From positions 1 to 62,972 of the forward strand of contig JBKJRC010000015.1 of assembly GCA_046594915.1 (NCBI GenBank): 62,972 nt of DNA, written 5' to 3'. Positions 7,674 through 16,753 of this stretch are shown piece by piece. A program made the position numbers and the translations under genes. The notes beneath the pieces are model-generated. The model searched no databases. It was not told where the DNA came from and saw only the letters and a list, made by a program, of their open reading frames with translations. Position 1 is the stretch's first letter, and every line of letters starts with the position of its first letter. Origin of the DNA: Methylotenera_A sp046594915. Lineage in GTDB: Bacteria > Pseudomonadota > Gammaproteobacteria > Burkholderiales > Methylophilaceae.

Positions 7674-7886
7674 ATGTCTAGTGTACGTGTAAAAGAAAAT
7701 GAGCCGTTTGACGTTGCATTACGCCGTTTTAAACGCCTAATTGAAAAAACAGGTCTATTAAACGACCTTCGCGCACGCGAATTTTACGAAAAACCTACCT
7801 GGGAACGTAAACGTAAAGCGGCTGCTGCGGTTAAACGTCAATATCGTCGTTTACGCAATCAAACATTGCCAGCAAAACTTTATTAA
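7674..7886 (+). CDS. rpsU: 30S ribosomal protein S21
   Basis: S21 assists mRNA base-pairing at the 30S platform during initiation. The 70-residue basic protein has the family signatures VKENEPFDVALRRFKR and REFYEKPTWERKRK. A GAGAGAAC purine tract precedes the ATG. First gene of a macromolecular-synthesis operon leading through DUF3144 and yqeY to dnaG and rpoD. Confidence 0.98.
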   Translation: MSSVRVKENEPFDVALRRFKRLIEKTGLLNDLRAREFYEKPTWERKRKAAAAVKRQYRRLRNQTLPAKLY

Positions 7887-7922
7887 GCTTTTTGCTTAGT
7901 AAAGTTTGTTTGATTAAATAGC

Positions 7923-8258
7923 ATGGCTGAAAATATTGTAGTGGATAGCAAATCCCTAGATGCTGTATCAAATGTGGCATTAAATGAAGTGCCTGCATTT
8001 TTGCATATTGCGGATCGTTTTATTGCGCTGGCGAATGAGCAAGCGCAACAGAAAGATTTAGCCACTGCGAGCGCAGGCTTTTTATATGCCAACGCACGCT
8101 TTACTGCATTTTTAGTGGCTTCGCAATGTGGTACTGCTGAAGCGCTTGAAGCAGAAAAAGCGGCTGCTATTGAGTATTTTGTGAATCAATACGCGCAGGC
8201 ACTCACCAGCAATATTGCGGATTACCAACAAAACTTTGCACAATACTTTAATAAGTAA
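7923..8258 (+). CDS. DUF3144 domain protein
   Basis: A 111-residue soluble helical protein. The core FLHIADRFIALANEQAQQ, the FLYANARFTAFLVAS stretch and the EYFVNQYAQALTSNIADYQ end match DUF3144, a small proteobacterial family of unknown role. It lies 36 bases after rpsU and 17 before yqeY, so it is very probably co-transcribed with translation and replication genes. No function can be assigned. Confidence 0.8.
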   Translation: MAENIVVDSKSLDAVSNVALNEVPAFLHIADRFIALANEQAQQKDLATASAGFLYANARFTAFLVASQCGTAEALEAEKAAAIEYFVNQYAQALTSNIADYQQNFAQYFNK

Positions 8259-8275
8259 TTGGCAAGTAAGCTGAA

Positions 8276-8719
8276 ATGACTTTAAAAGCCCAGATTTCAG
8301 AAGACATGAAAACCGCCATGCGCGCAAAAGATAGCGTGCGTTTGGGTGCAATCCGGTTGTTATTGTCTGCTATCAAGCAGCGCGAAGTGGATGAGCGGAT
8401 TGAGCTAAATGACGCGGATGTGATTGGCGTGATTGAAAAAATGCTCAAACAGCGCCGCGATTCTATTGCTGCATTTGAATCTGCCAATCGAACCGATTTG
8501 GCGGATATTGAAAAGTTTGAAATCACAGTGTTGCAAACTTATATGCCAAAGCAGTTAAGTGATGACGAATTGAATCAAATTATTACGCAAGTAATTGCCG
8601 ATTCAGGCGCAACTGGCGCGAAAGATATGGGAAAAGTAGTTGGCCTTGTTAAGCCCTTAGTGGCTGGCGTGGCCGATATGGGTAAAGTTTCTGGCTTAAT
8701 TAAATCACGGCTGGCTTAA
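8276..8719 (+). CDS. GatB/YqeY domain protein
   Basis: A 147-residue homologue of YqeY, related to the C-terminal tRNA-binding domain of the GatB amidotransferase subunit. Motifs MKTAMRAKDSVRLGAIRLLL, LPKQLSD-like (MPKQLSDDEL) and GAKDMGKVVGLVKP are family-typical. YqeY commonly sits between rpsU and dnaG, as here. It may affect tRNA or amidotransferase activity, but its role is not well defined. A terminator hairpin follows it, before dnaG. Confidence 0.92.
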   Translation: MTLKAQISEDMKTAMRAKDSVRLGAIRLLLSAIKQREVDERIELNDADVIGVIEKMLKQRRDSIAAFESANRTDLADIEKFEITVLQTYMPKQLSDDELNQIITQVIADSGATGAKDMGKVVGLVKPLVAGVADMGKVSGLIKSRLA

Positions 8720-8740
8720 ACTAAATCGGCAGTAAAAATA

Positions 8741-8768
8741 AAAGGAGCGAAAGCTCCTTTTTTGTTTT
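8741..8768 (+). terminator. Terminator/attenuator between yqeY and dnaG
   Basis: AAAGGAGC-GAAA-GCTCCTTT hairpin with a stable tetraloop and trailing T-run. Its place recalls the E. coli terminator between rpsU and dnaG that lowers primase expression relative to S21. Confidence 0.85.
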
Positions 8769-8844
8769 GTAAATTGGGCTAAAATTATTAACTGTATTTT
8801 GGTGTTAACTTGTCTACCAACTATTATCAACGGCGCAGATACAT

Positions 8845-10593
8845 TTGATTCCTGAGAGTTTTATTCAAGACCTATTAAATCGCGTCGATATTGTGGATGT
8901 GATTGATAAAAGCGTACCACTGAAAAAAGCGGGTGCCAATTATTCTGCCTGTTGCCCGTTTCATAACGAAAAATCGCCTAGTTTTACCGTTAGCCCAACC
9001 AAACAGTTTTATCATTGTTTTGGCTGTGGCGCGCATGGCACGGCGATTAGTTTTTTGATGGAGTATGCCGGCTTAAGTTTTGTGGAGTCTATTCACGATT
9101 TAGCCAAAAACGTCGGCATGATAGTGCCGCAAGTAGATTCTACGCCAGCTTCGCGCGAGGCAGATGCGGCTAATAAGACCATTAAATTAGGTTTGCAGGA
9201 AACCTTGCAGCAAGCGGCCAATTATTACAAAGCAGAATTAAAAAAATCAGGGCGCGCGATTGAGTATTTAAAAGCGCGTGGTTTAAGCGGCGTGATTGCT
9301 GCCAAATTTCAAATAGGCTATGCGCCTGCAGGCTGGCAGAATTTACAAAGTGTGTTTGCCAATTACGAAAATGAAGCCTTGCAAACCGCTGGTTTGGTGG
9401 TTGAGAATGAGCAAGGCCGCCGCTACGACCGTTTCCGCGATCGTATTATGTTTCCGATTCATGATCAAAAAGGCCAGGTGATTGGTTTTGGCGGGCGGGT
9501 GATTAACCCAGAAGACACGCCAAAATATTACAACTCACCCGAAACGCCGCTGTTTCAAAAAGGCCACGAGTTATATGGTTTATTTGTGGCAAGGCGTGCC
9601 ATTCGCGATGCAGGGCGAGTGCTGGTGGTTGAAGGCTATATGGACGTGGTGGCGCTGGCGCAATATGGCATTGATTATGCAGTTGCGGCTTTAGGCACGG
9701 CCACTACAGCATTTCACATAAAAAAGCTAAAAAGACAGACAGATGAAATAGTTTTTTGTTTTGATGGTGATGATGCAGGGAGAAAAGCTGCATGGCGCGC
9801 TGCCATGAATGCACTACCAGAGTTAACTGATAGCTTTAGTTTAAGGTTTTTGTTTTTACCTAAGGAACACGACCCAGATAGCTATGTTAGAGAATTTGGT
9901 AAAGAAAGGTTTGAGACAGAGGTAACAAATGCTAAGCCACTATCGAGGTACATTGTTGATTATCTCACTATTGATAATGGGCTGAATTATGATGAAGATT
10001 CAGCACGCTTTTGGGAAGAAGTGAAGCCGATAATTACTGATATTAAAACAGCGCCTATACTTTCTCAAAAACTTAGAAAAAAAGTTGCAGATTTAATCGG
10101 CATTACCGTTCCAAAGATGTTGGAGTTAATAGATTTTAAAGAAGAGCAAAAAAAAGTAATTAATATTAAGGTTACTAATCGCAATAGAGAGAGTTACTCT
10201 ATTGAGCGTAATTTCTTAATATTAATAATATTGTTTCCAAAATTGGTTGTTGAAGAGGATTTGAAACTAATTACTGGAAATGGAATTGAAATAAAGATTA
10301 TTAGAGAGGTATTGAATTTATCATTAACTAACCCAAACTATAAGCCAGTGGCAATAATCGAATTTTTAAAGTCTAAATATGATGCAAATTATATTGATCA
10401 GATAGCTAGAAATTTAGATTCTTTCGATGAGAAGTCGGACCCCTCACTTGTAATGAATGGATTTCGTCAACAATTACAGTCAATTGTTGAGAAACAAAAG
10501 TTTAGTATTCTTAGCGAATTGAAAGAAAAGCCATTTAATACATTAACAGAGCAAGAGCGTGAAATGCTGAAAAGTTTGACTGTTAAAAAGTAG
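8845..10593 (+). CDS. dnaG: DNA primase DnaG (mosaic base composition)
   Basis: Synthesises RNA primers at the replication fork. The TTG at 8845 gives the canonical N-terminus MIPESFIQDLLNRVDIVDVI. Zinc finger C37, H40, C58, C61; TOPRIM centre Glu263 (EGYMD) and Asp307/Asp309 (DGDDAG); C-terminal helicase-binding region from about residue 430. The protein is 582 residues, normal length, with no frame break. From about 9720 the coding DNA becomes clearly more AT-rich with many AGA, ATA and AAT codons, and this lasts to the stop; the first half and rpoD resemble the rest of the window. This suggests replacement of the 3' half by recombination. Confidence 0.96.
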   Translation: MIPESFIQDLLNRVDIVDVIDKSVPLKKAGANYSACCPFHNEKSPSFTVSPTKQFYHCFGCGAHGTAISFLMEYAGLSFVESIHDLAKNVGMIVPQVDSTPASREADAANKTIKLGLQETLQQAANYYKAELKKSGRAIEYLKARGLSGVIAAKFQIGYAPAGWQNLQSVFANYENEALQTAGLVVENEQGRRYDRFRDRIMFPIHDQKGQVIGFGGRVINPEDTPKYYNSPETPLFQKGHELYGLFVARRAIRDAGRVLVVEGYMDVVALAQYGIDYAVAALGTATTAFHIKKLKRQTDEIVFCFDGDDAGRKAAWRAAMNALPELTDSFSLRFLFLPKEHDPDSYVREFGKERFETEVTNAKPLSRYIVDYLTIDNGLNYDEDSARFWEEVKPIITDIKTAPILSQKLRKKVADLIGITVPKMLELIDFKEEQKKVINIKVTNRNRESYSIERNFLILIILFPKLVVEEDLKLITGNGIEIKIIREVLNLSLTNPNYKPVAIIEFLKSKYDANYIDQIARNLDSFDEKSDPSLVMNGFRQQLQSIVEKQKFSILSELKEKPFNTLTEQEREMLKSLTVKK

Positions 10594-10832
10594 TTAACCA
10601 TTAAAATTACGCAATTTATTCATCATATTCAACATTCAGTTTTTGAAAACACAAAGCAAAACAAGTAGTTAAAAAATCGTTAGATGAAGTTTTTTTACCG
10701 TGCTTTAGCATGCTACTTGCCAACACACCACATATTTTGCTTAAAATTTAGCACTTTTTACAGTATAATTTAGGGTTGTTCGTTACGGTTAGATTGGTAA
10801 CGAAACGCTAGACTCATAGAATAGGATCAGGC

Positions 10833-12779
10833 ATGGCCAGACCAAAATCAGATAAAACATTAGAAAAAGAGCGTAACAAGCTGGCAGCCGAAGCTGCGCT
10901 TGACCCTGAGGCACTTGCGTTAGATGCGGAAGCGCGCCGTACTCGCTTAAAATCACTCATTATTTTAGGTAAAGAACGTGGCTATTTAACCTATGCCGAA
11001 ATCAATGACCATTTGCCTGATGATACGCAGGATTCTGAACAGATTGATGGCATTATTGGTTTAATCAACGATATGGGCATTCAGGTATACGAAGAGGCGC
11101 CTGATGCCGAAGTGTTGTTGATGTCGGACGCGCCTGCGCCTGTGACCGATGAAGACGCGGTTGAAGAAGCAGAAGCCGCACTTGCCACGGTGGATTCTGA
11201 ATTTGGCCGCACCACCGACCCAGTGCGTATGTACATGCGCGAAATGGGTACGGTTGATTTGCTGACGCGTGAAGGCGAAATTGAAATCGCCAAGCGCATT
11301 GAAGATGGCCTTAAACATATGGTGCAGGCGATTGCTGCTTGCCCAACCACTATTGCCCAATTATTGGATATGGTGGATAAAGTTGAAAAAGACGAAATCA
11401 GTGTAGATGACTTGGTTGATGGCTTAATTGATACCGACATTGGTTTAGATGATGCAATGGCCGCCGAAGAAGCGGAAGAAGAAGAATCAGATACAGATGA
11501 AGACGACGATGAAGATGAAGACGGCGCAAAAGCGGCTGCCATTTCAGCAGAGGCTTTAGCCAAACTAAAAGAAGAAGTATTAAAACGTTTTGCGATTATT
11601 CGCAAAGCGAATACGGAAATGAATGCGATACGCCAGCAAAAAGGCTCGCAAGATGCAGCATATAAAAAGCTGCACGAGGCTGTATTAGAAGAGTTAACGG
11701 TATTTCGATTCTCGGCTAAACAGGTAGAGGTTTTGTGTGAGCAAGTGCGCGGCTTGGTTGAAGAAGTGCGCGGGCATGAGCGTAAAGTGATGGATTTTTG
11801 TGTGGATAAATCTGGCATGCCGCGCCCACATTTCATCAAAAGCTTTCCTGGAAACGAAATTAACTTAACCTGGCTAGATACTGAATTAAGCCTGGACAAG
11901 CCTTACATCGAAAAGTTAACCCGTTTTAAACACGCAATTGTTGACCAGCAAGATCGCTTAATCGCCTTGCAAATCAAAGTCGGTATTCCGATTAAAGAGC
12001 TAAAAGAAATCAACAAACAAATGACCACGGGCGAAGCGCGCGCGCGCCGTGCCAAACGTGAAATGATTGAAGCCAACTTACGTTTGGTAATTTCGATTGC
12101 TAAAAAATACACCAATCGTGGTTTGCAATTCTTGGATTTGATTCAAGAAGGTAATATCGGCTTGATGAAAGCGGTGGATAAATTTGAATACCGCCGCGGT
12201 TATAAATTCTCAACCTATGCAACATGGTGGATTCGCCAGGCGATTACGCGTTCAATCGCGGATCAGGCACGCACCATTCGAATCCCTGTGCATATGATTG
12301 AAACGATTAACAAAATGAATCGTATCAGTCGCCAGATTCTGCAGGAAACAGGCATAGAGCCAGACCCAGCGTTGTTGGCAGAAAAAATGGAAATGCCTGA
12401 AGATAAGATTCGTAAAATCTTAAAAATTAGTAAAGAGCCTATTTCAATGGAAACGCCGATTGGCGACGATGAAGATTCTCACTTAGGTGATTTTATTGAG
12501 GATAATACAACGCTGGCACCTATGGATGCTGCGGTGTATGCCAGTTTGCGTGATGCGACTAGTGAAGTGTTGGAATCGCTGACGCCACGCGAAGCAAAAG
12601 TGTTGCGTATGCGTTTTGGTATTGAAATGAATACCGACCATACGTTGGAAGAAGTGGGTAAACAGTTTGATGTGACACGTGAACGTATTCGCCAGATAGA
12701 GGCGAAAGCGCTGCGTAAACTGCGTCACCCAACGCGTTCCGAGCGCTTGCGTAGCTTTTTAGAAACTGGTCAAGATTAA
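10833..12779 (+). CDS. rpoD: RNA polymerase sigma factor RpoD (sigma-70)
   Basis: Primary sigma factor, 648 residues. Region 1.2 contains DPVRMYMREMGTVDLL. A very acidic linker (about residues 211-231, mostly Glu and Asp) marks the non-conserved region. Regions 2.1-2.4 run through LDLIQEGNIGLMKAVDKFEY and YKFSTYATWWIRQAI; region 4.2 holds the helix-turn-helix VTRERIRQIEAKALRKLRH. Full length. The 239-base gap after dnaG contains a TATAAT at 10764-10769 without a well-spaced -35, so rpoD may have its own promoter. Together with rpsU and dnaG it forms the classical macromolecular-synthesis arrangement. Confidence 0.98.
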   Translation: MARPKSDKTLEKERNKLAAEAALDPEALALDAEARRTRLKSLIILGKERGYLTYAEINDHLPDDTQDSEQIDGIIGLINDMGIQVYEEAPDAEVLLMSDAPAPVTDEDAVEEAEAALATVDSEFGRTTDPVRMYMREMGTVDLLTREGEIEIAKRIEDGLKHMVQAIAACPTTIAQLLDMVDKVEKDEISVDDLVDGLIDTDIGLDDAMAAEEAEEEESDTDEDDDEDEDGAKAAAISAEALAKLKEEVLKRFAIIRKANTEMNAIRQQKGSQDAAYKKLHEAVLEELTVFRFSAKQVEVLCEQVRGLVEEVRGHERKVMDFCVDKSGMPRPHFIKSFPGNEINLTWLDTELSLDKPYIEKLTRFKHAIVDQQDRLIALQIKVGIPIKELKEINKQMTTGEARARRAKREMIEANLRLVISIAKKYTNRGLQFLDLIQEGNIGLMKAVDKFEYRRGYKFSTYATWWIRQAITRSIADQARTIRIPVHMIETINKMNRISRQILQETGIEPDPALLAEKMEMPEDKIRKILKISKEPISMETPIGDDEDSHLGDFIEDNTTLAPMDAAVYASLRDATSEVLESLTPREAKVLRMRFGIEMNTDHTLEEVGKQFDVTRERIRQIEAKALRKLRHPTRSERLRSFLETGQD

Positions 12780-12831
12780 CCAATTCTCCAAAGTTTTTTG
12801 TCATTATATTGATTAAATCACAGTAGATTTC

Positions 12832-12910
<79 letters not shown>

Positions 12911-12914
12911 TTTA

Positions 12915-12946
12915 AAAACCGACTGCTTAAGGCAGTCGGGTTTTTT
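12915..12946 (+). terminator. Terminator after tRNA gene
   Basis: Perfect hairpin CCGACTGC / GCAGTCGG around a TTAAG loop, followed by TTTTTT. The segment CTGCTTAAGGCAGTC (12923-12937) also occurs exactly at 640-654 before rimM. Confidence 0.9.
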
Positions 12947-13135
12947 CTTTTTGAGTCCTAGTTTTGTAGGCCGATTCTTACATAAAGTTCAGCATTATTA
13001 TGCTTTTTAGACTGCTTTTTGTTTAGTATCATCATTCTATGCATTACTAAATTAAGTATTAAATTAATAGGAATTTACGCAAACATTTTTTAACCGCAAG
13101 GTTAACGATATAAAAATACAAGGGAGTTTTAAGAA

Positions 13136-13339
13136 ATGAATAAATTATCAATAGCAGCTTTCGCATTATTAGTGGTTGTTGGATTAGCAGCATGCGAAAA
13201 AAAAGGTCCTGCAGAAACAGCGGGCGAAAAAATGGACAATGCGGCTGAAAGAATGGGCGATAAAATTGAAAATGCAACAGACAAAGCAGGCGACAAGCTT
13301 GAAGCGGCTGGTGACAAGATTGAAGACAAAACGGATTAA
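13136..13339 (+). CDS. Small repeat-containing lipoprotein
   Basis: A 67-residue protein with a lipoprotein signal (hydrophobic 5-17, lipobox LAAC, Cys19 counted by eye) and a mature part of about 48 residues. This is a charged amphipathic repeat in which GEKMDN, GDKIEN and GDKLEA-type units recur about every 11 residues. Such repeats suggest a long helix or coiled coil lying on or between membranes. AAGGGAG upstream is a good ribosome site. It is alone between the tRNA terminator and the next terminator at 13511. No function is known; stress-related small lipoproteins of similar build exist. Confidence 0.75.
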   Translation: MNKLSIAAFALLVVVGLAACEKKGPAETAGEKMDNAAERMGDKIENATDKAGDKLEAAGDKIEDKTD

Positions 13340-13510
13340 TATTAAGAATTAGCTGAAATTGGCTTTTAGATTTACTGGTAGATGTGATAATTAAAGTATC
13401 GGTTGGCTAAACCAAACTTAGCTAGCTGGCATTGCATGTATAAGTGGTTAATGCCATGTGCAATTTAACGTAAATAAATTTAACGTAGATAGTAGGATCA
13501 GCATTCAATT

Positions 13511-13538
13511 AAAGGGTTAGCTTAGGCTGGCCCTTTTT
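13511..13538 (+). terminator. Strong terminator before the GGDEF gene
   Basis: AAAGGGTTAGC pairs with GCTGGCCCTTT (two G-U pairs) over a TTAG loop, then TT. It lies 172 bases after the small lipoprotein stop, leaving an unusually long 3' UTR or room for a small RNA. That gap also holds TGGCATT/AATGCCA inverted arms (13427-13456) and a direct repeat TTTAACGTA (13464 and 13479). Confidence 0.75.
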
Positions 13539-13564
13539 CGTTTTAATGTGGCTATAATCAACAA

Positions 13565-14941
13565 ATGATTGCTTATAGAATAAAAATAGCCAATGAGTTT
13601 TTCAAAAGTCGTGCCGCTGCACTGATTTTTTCAATAGGTATTTTTATTGCCTGCTTTTTAATTTCCGAGTTACTTGTGGGTGCAGAGTATGAAAAAGAAA
13701 CTGCTAATGCAAAAATTGCAGCGGCAGATTATGTCAATGCACTTAAAACTAAAGTAGGCCGAGAACTCAATGCGCTGTTATTTGTGTCGAATGGATTATC
13801 CAGTTATTTGACGGTTTATCATCAAAATCTGGCTGACGAAAAAATCAATGCAATTCTTGCAGACTTATATTCACGCACTCAACACGTTAGAAATTTAGGA
13901 ATAGCAGTTGGTTATCAAATTAAGTACGTATACCCGCTTAAGTCGAATGAAAAAGCAATGGGGATAGACTTTCGCGATTTACCTGAGCAATGGCCACAGG
14001 TGAAACAGGCGATTGACACGCATCAAGGTGTATTGGTTGGCCCAATCGATTTAGTGCAAGGTGGTCGAGGTTTAATCTATCGTTATCCCATATTTATTAA
14101 CGGTAATTATTGGGGAATTTTGTCTACAGTAATTAATACAGATCCGTTTTTAAAAGCTGCCTTTGATCATATGACTGACAAACAGTATGAGTTTGCTATT
14201 AGGAAAAAAAATTCAGGAGCCGTATTTTTTGGCAATGCCGGCTTGTTCCAAAACCACAAAGCATTAATTTCGGTGAGTGATTTTCCTGGCGATAAATGGG
14301 AATGGGCGATACTACACAAAACACAAATGCCTTCTAGTTTAATTACCACCACAAGGTTGATGGGCATTGTGATTAGCTTATTAATAGCTACTTTGGCTTA
14401 TTTCTTTTTTAGAGAAAGAAAAGCTTTAACTTCGCAAGCCATGCAAGACAGTTTGACCGGACTTGCCAACAGACGCCTGTTAGATTTTAGATTAACGCAA
14501 ACGCTGGCGCGGGCAAAACGTTCTAAACTACATATTGCGATTATGTTTATTGATATTGACCATTTTAAAAAATTCAATGATACGTATGGACACGATGTGG
14601 GCGATGAGCTTATAAAAGAGGTTGCCAAAAGATTATATGCCTGCATTCGAGAAGTGGACACCGTAGCCAGAGTGGGCGGCGATGAGTTTGTGATTTTGCT
14701 AGATACACTTAAAGAACCAGATGATGCGAAGTTGATTGCCGCCAAAATTATCGGGCTATTTGAAAATAATCTGATTATTATGGGTCACAGTATCAAGTTT
14801 AGTTTGAGTATTGGCGTTGTTAATAACGATCACTCTAAAGAAGATACGGTGAAGATGCTAATGAAAAAAGCCGATATTGCGTTATATGCCGCAAAAGGCG
14901 CTGGCAGAAACGGTTACAGAGTATTTCATGAGCTTGAGTAA
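13565..14941 (+). CDS. CHASE-domain diguanylate cyclase
   Basis: Membrane enzyme making cyclic-di-GMP from two GTP. Residues about 18-40 form the first membrane segment; a periplasmic CHASE sensor (about 70-230) with RGLIYRYPIFING follows; a second membrane segment lies near 270-290. The cytoplasmic GGDEF domain has the intact active site GGDEF (371-375), the DSLTGLANRR entry motif and an inhibitory site R362-x-x-D365 for product feedback. All catalytic features are present, so it should be active. The periplasmic ligand is unknown. A 60-residue protein gene follows by 38 bases. Confidence 0.93.
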   Translation: MIAYRIKIANEFFKSRAAALIFSIGIFIACFLISELLVGAEYEKETANAKIAAADYVNALKTKVGRELNALLFVSNGLSSYLTVYHQNLADEKINAILADLYSRTQHVRNLGIAVGYQIKYVYPLKSNEKAMGIDFRDLPEQWPQVKQAIDTHQGVLVGPIDLVQGGRGLIYRYPIFINGNYWGILSTVINTDPFLKAAFDHMTDKQYEFAIRKKNSGAVFFGNAGLFQNHKALISVSDFPGDKWEWAILHKTQMPSSLITTTRLMGIVISLLIATLAYFFFRERKALTSQAMQDSLTGLANRRLLDFRLTQTLARAKRSKLHIAIMFIDIDHFKKFNDTYGHDVGDELIKEVAKRLYACIREVDTVARVGGDEFVILLDTLKEPDDAKLIAAKIIGLFENNLIIMGHSIKFSLSIGVVNNDHSKEDTVKMLMKKADIALYAAKGAGRNGYRVFHELE

Positions 14942-14979
14942 AAAATAGTGTTAACACTACTAATTGGGAGATATAGAAC

Positions 14980-15162
14980 ATGACCAAAGAAGACATTAAA
15001 AACACCAAATATACAGAACATGCCAAAGCGGTTGAAGCGCATCAGCAGCTTTTAGAAAAATTGCATCTGGATGCGAATATTCGGCTAGATGAAATTAATA
15101 ACTCGCTAGAAAACCTCACCATTACGCTGGAAGAGTACCTTAAAGTGATTGGTATACCATAG
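14980..15162 (+). CDS. Small hypothetical protein downstream of GGDEF gene
   Basis: A 60-residue, charged, probably helical protein without a signal or membrane segment. A GGGAG ribosome site sits 10 bases before the ATG, which supports a real gene. The sequence DIKNTKYTEHAKAVEAHQQL and the later NNSLENLTITLEEYLKVIG suggest two helices. It is 38 bases behind the diguanylate cyclase and may be co-transcribed. I do not recognise a family. Confidence 0.6.
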   Translation: MTKEDIKNTKYTEHAKAVEAHQQLLEKLHLDANIRLDEINNSLENLTITLEEYLKVIGIP

Positions 15163-15303
15163 TTTTTATACTTAAGTTTTTGTACTTAACACGATTGCAA
15201 CACCGAATTTTATGCATTCAGTTTAGATTAAGCTTCACTTGTTAATCTAGTCTCCGTAGTAATAATGAAGTAGCAACCAATTCACTTTATTTCGGAGATA
15301 AAA

Positions 15304-15633
15304 ATGACTTATTTAAACAAAGCAATGATGCTGACATTTGCCGTAGCCAGCTTGAATGTTTTAACGCTTAATGCTGCAATTGCAGACGATGACGATGCGG
15401 CTGAAATGCAGCTTGTTATTAAAGCTGCTGGATTATTAACAGTAGAACAAGCGACAGAAAAAGCATTAATCGCCAAACCTGGCAAAGTGATTGAAGTGGA
15501 TCTGGATAAACGTCAATATCCACAAGGTTGGGATTATGAATTTGAGTTTATCGATGCACAGGGCCACGAATGGGAGGTAGATATTGATGCCAAAACCGGT
15601 GAAGCGCGCAAAGTTTCTCGCGATTGGTTTTAA
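15304..15633 (+). CDS. PepSY-domain periplasmic protein
   Basis: A 109-residue secreted protein: signal peptide to about residue 27 (AAIA cut), then one PepSY-type domain (LLTVEQATEKALIAKPGKVIEVDLDK, then YEFEFIDAQGHEWEVDIDAKTGE). PepSY modules bind or inhibit periplasmic peptidases or feed a sensor. It has an AUUUCGGAGAU ribosome site. A paralogue follows, then a response regulator and a histidine kinase, so it is likely an input or output component of that system. Confidence 0.85.
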   Translation: MTYLNKAMMLTFAVASLNVLTLNAAIADDDDAAEMQLVIKAAGLLTVEQATEKALIAKPGKVIEVDLDKRQYPQGWDYEFEFIDAQGHEWEVDIDAKTGEARKVSRDWF

Positions 15634-15691
15634 TTTTTAGTCATTATATTGGGTTAAGTTAACCTGAAAACGGGCGTGATTATTAGCAGAT

Positions 15692-16015
15692 ATGCATTTT
15701 AAAAAATTACATTTCACCTGTTATTTAGTAACTGGCGCGTTATGCGTGTTGATGTTGGCATTTAATTACGCCAATGCCGAAGAGGATTATCAGCTGGCCA
15801 GAAAACTCAGGCAGCAAGGCGAGATTTTGTCTTTAGAAAAAATACTCGCATTGGCGCGCGCCAAAAAAAATGGCGAAGTATTGGAAACAGAATTTGAGAA
15901 AAAAAATGGGCGTTATGTTTACGAGATTGAAATTCTGGATGCTAAAAGCCAGGTGTGGGAATTGAAATTAGATGCCAAAACAGGACAATTGATTGAAATT
16001 GAGTTGGATGACTAA
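15692..16015 (+). CDS. Second PepSY-domain periplasmic protein
   Basis: A 107-residue paralogue of the preceding protein, with a signal peptide ending near the NYANAEED segment and one PepSY domain (ILSLEKILALARAKKNGEVLE, YVYEIEILDAKSQVWELKLDAKTGQ). Divergent in sequence from the first copy, so the duplication is old. It ends 20 bases before the response regulator and is probably in the same transcript. Confidence 0.85.
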   Translation: MHFKKLHFTCYLVTGALCVLMLAFNYANAEEDYQLARKLRQQGEILSLEKILALARAKKNGEVLETEFEKKNGRYVYEIEILDAKSQVWELKLDAKTGQLIEIELDD

Positions 16016-16035
16016 ATGAAGCTGGACGAATAGCC

Positions 16036-16725
16036 ATGCGACTTTTATTGGTTGAAGATGATGCAACATTAGGCCCACAAGTTCGCGCGGCTTTGCAGCA
16101 AGCAGGTTACGCAGTTGACTTAGCCACCGATGGCTTGCAGGCTGAAGTCATTGGCGATATTGAGCCTTACGACATTGTGGTGCTGGATTTAGGCTTACCG
16201 AAACAATCGGGGCTTGAGGTACTTGCTAAATGGCGCAGTAGAGATAATCACGTGCCAGTGGTAATTTTAACGGCGCGCGATACTTGGCAACAAAAGATTG
16301 AAGGCTTTAAGCTGGGCGCAGATGATTATGTGGTCAAGCCTTTTCAAATGCAAGAATTGTTGGCTAGGCTTAATGCTGTTTTAAAGCGCAGTCAACATTC
16401 TGGTACAAGTGCCTTGCATTTTAATGGCATTGTGCTGGATGAAGAAACGCAAACACTGATTAAAGCCGATGGCAAACGTCACGCATTAACCTGCACAGAA
16501 TATCGATTATTACGCTACTTTATGCTGAATCAGGGTAAGGTTTTATCAAAAACCCGAATCACAGAACATGTGTATGAATACGACAGCGATAAAGATAGCA
16601 ATGTGGTTGAGGTGTATGTCAAGCGTTTGCGACATAAGATTGGCGCAGATTGTATTCAAACTAGGCGTGGCCAAGGCTATGTTTTTAATACGAACGTTTT
16701 CAATTCTAACCATGCCCCACGCTGA
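16036..16725 (+). CDS. OmpR/PhoB-family response regulator
   Basis: A 229-residue DNA-binding regulator. Receiver domain (1-115) with acidic VEDD, phosphoacceptor Asp51 in VLDLGLP, and the conserved Lys in DDYVVKPF. The winged-helix effector (about 130-220) includes LTCTEYRLLRYFMLNQGKVLSK and YVKRLRHKIG. It resembles QseB/PhoP-type regulators. Partner kinase follows 28 bases later; the PepSY genes precede it, so the set of four forms one signalling operon. Confidence 0.93.
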   Translation: MRLLLVEDDATLGPQVRAALQQAGYAVDLATDGLQAEVIGDIEPYDIVVLDLGLPKQSGLEVLAKWRSRDNHVPVVILTARDTWQQKIEGFKLGADDYVVKPFQMQELLARLNAVLKRSQHSGTSALHFNGIVLDEETQTLIKADGKRHALTCTEYRLLRYFMLNQGKVLSKTRITEHVYEYDSDKDSNVVEVYVKRLRHKIGADCIQTRRGQGYVFNTNVFNSNHAPR

Positions 16726-16753
16726 AAACAAGCCACGTGGTAAGCGATAGTGA

